From Promethearchaeota archaeon (GTDB lineage: Archaea > Asgardarchaeota > Lokiarchaeia > Sigynarchaeales > SOKP01), in NCBI GenBank assembly GCA_030668025.1, contig DAOUUT010000160.1:1-8393 (forward strand): DNA of 8,393 nucleotides. Reading direction: 5' to 3'. The notes beneath the pieces are model-generated. The model ran no database searches. It was not told where the DNA came from and saw only the letters and a program-made list of their open reading frames with translations. The translations under genes were made by a program, and so were the position numbers. Positions 5,972-8,393 of this stretch are shown here, one piece after another. How positions within the stretch are numbered: position 1 is the stretch's first letter; each line of letters begins with the position of its first letter.

Positions 5972-5980
5972 TTTTATTAA
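5972..5980 (+). promoter_or_regulatory. TATA box for a leaderless propeller mRNA
   Basis: TTTTATTAA is centred 26 bases before the ATG at 6002, so transcription should begin at or within a few bases of the start codon. No Shine-Dalgarno lies before this ATG, which agrees with a leaderless mRNA. The rest of 5818-5971 holds only an 8-base inverted repeat (AAAGATAT 5845-5852 / ATATCTTT 5875-5882) of unclear meaning. Confidence 0.45.
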
Positions 5981-6001
5981 TCAAAGTATTAGTCTATTAA
6001 T

Positions 6002-7279
6002 ATGATTAAACGCTTCTTAAACCGAAATCGAATAGCCTTACTTTCTTTTTTAACTTTATATTTAATTTCGAATATAACTTTGTATTCCATTTTTATCGAT
6101 TCAAACATGATGCCAACATATTTAGATGTGGATAGAAAATCCAATGGGAACACTTTAATATGTACATTTAGTTTTCAGGAGGTTTTAAATTATCCAAATA
6201 GAATGATAAATCACATTCCTGTGGAACCTAATAGCACCGACCACAAAATTTTCGAAGTAAATCAAAACGGTAATAAAGTATGGGAAATGATTGGTTTAGC
6301 ACAACCTCATGAGATAGTAGAATTAGCTAACGGGAATTTGTTAATAGCTGATACAGGTTACGATAGGGTAATAGAAGTAGATTATCCAAATAAAAACATT
6401 GTATGGGAGTGGAAACCAGAACTTATAAATTGGACTAGAGTTAATTCAAATTGGAGTTCAGGGCATTATTATAACAATCCTTTCGCTTTTGATTGGACTC
6501 ATTTAAATGATGTTAACTTTAAACAGCGTGGGATGTGGAATGCATGTTTAATTTCAATGCGAAATTTTGATATGATTGTTGAAGTTAATTATACAGCTGA
6601 AAAAAATGGTCCGTCAAACAATCCAGATAACATAATTTGGTATTATGGGGATTATGGCGATCATTCTTTATTACGTAGACAACACAATCCCGATTATTTG
6701 AAGAACGGGAATATAATTATCGCAGATTCAGAAAATAATAGAATAATTGAGGTTAACTACACTACTAAAAATGTGGAATGGATTTACCAAGGAGGTTTAG
6801 ATTGGCCAAGGGATGCAGATGAAATGCCAAATGGTAATATTCTAATAACAGATTCGTTAAATAGTAGAGTTTTGGAGATCAATAAAGAAACTAAAGAAAT
6901 TGTGTGGCAATACAAAGGAGATTTAATAAATCCTTACGAAGCAGATTTGCTAGAAAATGGCAATGTGTTGATAGGTAACGGGATAGGTGGCGTTGTTTAC
7001 GAAATTAACCCGAACGGCGTAATTGTTTGGAGATATGGGCTATCTTACTTAAAAAGCGTTGTGTATCTTAATTGTATAATTTCAATATTAATGGGGACAG
7101 TATTCTTATTTTTTACTTATGCCAAGATTAGAACAAAAAATACAGTAAGAGATAAAAATATTAAGAATTTTGTCGCTGTTGGAACTTTAATTAGCTTTAT
7201 TACAATTTCAATAATAATCCTACTTACTTATACTTCAATTACATTATTAATTTTCAGAATATTGTTTAGTAGCAGATAA
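6002..7279 (+). CDS. Membrane-anchored six-repeat beta-propeller, arylsulfotransferase (ASST)-like
   Basis: This 425-residue protein has an N-terminal membrane anchor (about 9-32), a large outside domain (about 35-347) and two C-terminal helices (353-373, 389-420). The outside part holds six repeats. Each has an 'NGN-x-LIAD'-like strand (near 48, 109, 179 in divergent form, 235, 277, 319) and a 'xIVWxY' strand (near 92, 132, 210, 257, 299, 340), which fits a six-bladed propeller. The HLNDV (167-171) plus LISMRN (183-188) pair resembles the ASST family signature. Several N-x-S/T sites (NST, NWT, NWS, NYT) suit glycosylation of an outside domain. ASST enzymes move sulfate between phenolic compounds, but the catalytic histidine cannot be assigned here, and many archaeal relatives are uncharacterised, so a structural or binding role is possible. 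The gene is followed by a membrane glycosyltransferase on the same strand. Confidence 0.8.
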   Translation: MIKRFLNRNRIALLSFLTLYLISNITLYSIFIDSNMMPTYLDVDRKSNGNTLICTFSFQEVLNYPNRMINHIPVEPNSTDHKIFEVNQNGNKVWEMIGLAQPHEIVELANGNLLIADTGYDRVIEVDYPNKNIVWEWKPELINWTRVNSNWSSGHYYNNPFAFDWTHLNDVNFKQRGMWNACLISMRNFDMIVEVNYTAEKNGPSNNPDNIIWYYGDYGDHSLLRRQHNPDYLKNGNIIIADSENNRIIEVNYTTKNVEWIYQGGLDWPRDADEMPNGNILITDSLNSRVLEINKETKEIVWQYKGDLINPYEADLLENGNVLIGNGIGGVVYEINPNGVIVWRYGLSYLKSVVYLNCIISILMGTVFLFFTYAKIRTKNTVRDKNIKNFVAVGTLISFITISIIILLTYTSITLLIFRILFSSR

Positions 7280-7312
7280 TTATTGTTTTGCTTCCAAAAA
7301 ATTAAGACAAAA

Positions 7313-7320
7313 TTTAATTA
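7313..7320 (+). promoter_or_regulatory. TATA box for a leaderless glycosyltransferase mRNA
   Basis: TTTAATTA is centred 27 bases before the ATG at 7344, so the mRNA should start at or next to the start codon. No Shine-Dalgarno is present. It indicates separate transcription from the propeller gene, which ends 64 bases earlier. Confidence 0.45.
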
Positions 7321-7343
7321 AAGTGTCGTAATTAAAAATTAAT

Positions 7344-8393
7344 ATGAATCTAAGTAAGACTACTTATTTTCAAATCATTTCACATCTAATTTTATTATTG
7401 CTTCAGCTTTTATTTTGGAATTTCATTATTGATGATGCATTTATTACATTTAGGTACTCTAAAAATCTCTACTCTCATCAACAAATGGTTTTCAACGTAG
7501 GTGAAATTCCCGTGGAGGGTTATTCCAATTTCTTATGGGTTTTATTGATGACTGTAAGCTTTCCTTTAAATATAGACCCAATAGTTTTTTCTAAAATTTC
7601 TGGAATGATTTTTAGTCATTTGAGCGTCTTTATTCTTTATAAATTAGCTTTTTTACTTAATAAATCTGAGAAATTTAGCAATTTTGTTATCTTTTTTTAC
7701 GTATTGACTCCTAATGTTGCTCTCTGGTCTGTTGGGGGGTTAGAAACTTCTTTGTTCTCCTTACTTTTATTAATCTCTGTATACTTTTTTATTATTGATA
7801 TAAGCAAACGGAAAAATAATCCAATCAAAATCTCTCCACTCTTTTTTGTTCTGTTGAGTTTAACTCGCCACGAAGGGTTAATAGTTTTTGGGTTAACTTG
7901 TGCTTTTTTTATGCATCTACTATTTAAAAATAAGGAGATCTCCAAGATACAGAAATTATATCAATTACTTTATTTTGCTGGTTTTTTTATGATTTTTTAC
8001 GCTCCATATTTCTTCTGGAGAGTTTTTTACTATAACAATATTTTACCCCATACTTTTTCAGCTAAACAAGGATTTTTTAGTCTCGATTTGTTATTAGGTC
8101 GCTTAATTTTTTATACCCCTTTAATCCTATTACTTACACCGGTTTTTCTCTTAATTGGTTGTAATTTTCTTAAAAACTCAAAATTCCAGTTAAAAAACGA
8201 GAAGAAATTGTATTTATTATTATTAGTTTTAATTTTATCTATTCTATTATTATTAATAACAAGTTGGATGCCAGGATTTCGATTTGCTGTCCCGATAATA
8301 TCTCTAATTTATCTTTTATTACCAAAATCGCTTAATTTTTTAACAATTTTCGGTAGAAATTATAGAAATGACATTGATTTATGGAAGAACATT
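7344..8393 (+). CDS. GT-C membrane glycosyltransferase (AftB/PMT-like); 3' end cut by window
   Basis: An open frame of 350 codons runs from ATG 7344 to the window edge without a stop. It encodes a protein of about nine or ten hydrophobic segments in the visible part. After the first helix comes IDDAFITFRYSKN, with the Asp pair D30-D31 that in GT-C enzymes lies in the first outside loop and is catalytic. VFNVGE (49-54) and PVEGYSNFLW (56-65) follow. Later motifs LTRHEG (173-178), LPHTFSAK (234-241) and SWMPGFRFAVP (307-317) match a widespread family related to mycobacterial arabinofuranosyltransferase AftB and PMT-type enzymes. Such enzymes move a sugar from a polyprenyl-phosphate carrier to a surface glycan or protein; donor and acceptor cannot be read here. 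An in-frame stop at 7329 fixes the start. Relatives usually exceed 500 residues, so roughly a third is missing. Confidence 0.88.
   Translation, partial: MNLSKTTYFQIISHLILLLLQLLFWNFIIDDAFITFRYSKNLYSHQQMVFNVGEIPVEGYSNFLWVLLMTVSFPLNIDPIVFSKISGMIFSHLSVFILYKLAFLLNKSEKFSNFVIFFYVLTPNVALWSVGGLETSLFSLLLLISVYFFIIDISKRKNNPIKISPLFFVLLSLTRHEGLIVFGLTCAFFMHLLFKNKEISKIQKLYQLLYFAGFFMIFYAPYFFWRVFYYNNILPHTFSAKQGFFSLDLLLGRLIFYTPLILLLTPVFLLIGCNFLKNSKFQLKNEKKLYLLLLVLILSILLLLITSWMPGFRFAVPIISLIYLLLPKSLNFLTIFGRNYRNDIDLWKNI

Noticed and set aside
7697..7945. Minus-strand open frame of 82 codons near the right edge
   Set aside because: It is antisense to the glycosyltransferase frame, which has family motifs over the same stretch.

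Overview
The window is A+T-rich archaeal DNA. An Asgard (Lokiarchaeia-like) source is my best guess, but this is inference from gene content and base composition, not proof. The archaeal signs are an ADP-forming acetyl-CoA synthetase beta subunit beside a BioD-like/DRTGG protein, TATA-like boxes about 26-34 bases before several start codons with almost no Shine-Dalgarno sequences, and small zinc-ribbon and PLDc_N-type membrane proteins. No tRNA, rRNA, CRISPR array or insertion sequence was recognised.

Region 1 (1-1837, plus strand) holds the acetyl-CoA synthetase beta subunit, cut at its 5' end, followed by a P-loop/DRTGG protein related to the regulatory part of phosphotransacetylase. The pair points to acyl-CoA/acetate energy metabolism: one enzyme makes ATP from acyl-CoA, and the neighbour may regulate or sense it.

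Region 2 (1838-2672) is a non-coding gap of about 460 bases with weak RNA-like structure, then a small unrecognised 89-residue gene. A TATA box and a 15-base palindrome lie at the expected transcription start of that gene.

Region 3 (2673-5760, minus strand) begins on its left with an intact cytoplasmic GH32 beta-fructosidase. Three unrelated membrane proteins follow: an OB-like/two-helix/zinc-ribbon protein, a His/Cys-rich multi-pass protein and a 72-residue PLDc_N-like protein. Each gene seems to have its own promoter, and a good hairpin plus U-tract terminator separates the last two, so this is probably not one operon.

Region 4 (6002-8393, plus strand) has two extracytoplasmic-facing genes with leaderless-type promoters. 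The first is a membrane-anchored six-repeat beta-propeller of the arylsulfotransferase-like type. The second is a GT-C membrane glycosyltransferase that runs off the right edge. Together they suggest a cell-surface glycan or protein modification locus. I see no clear, complete new system; the most unusual points are the GH32 gene, the His/Cys membrane protein and the recurring palindromes at promoters.
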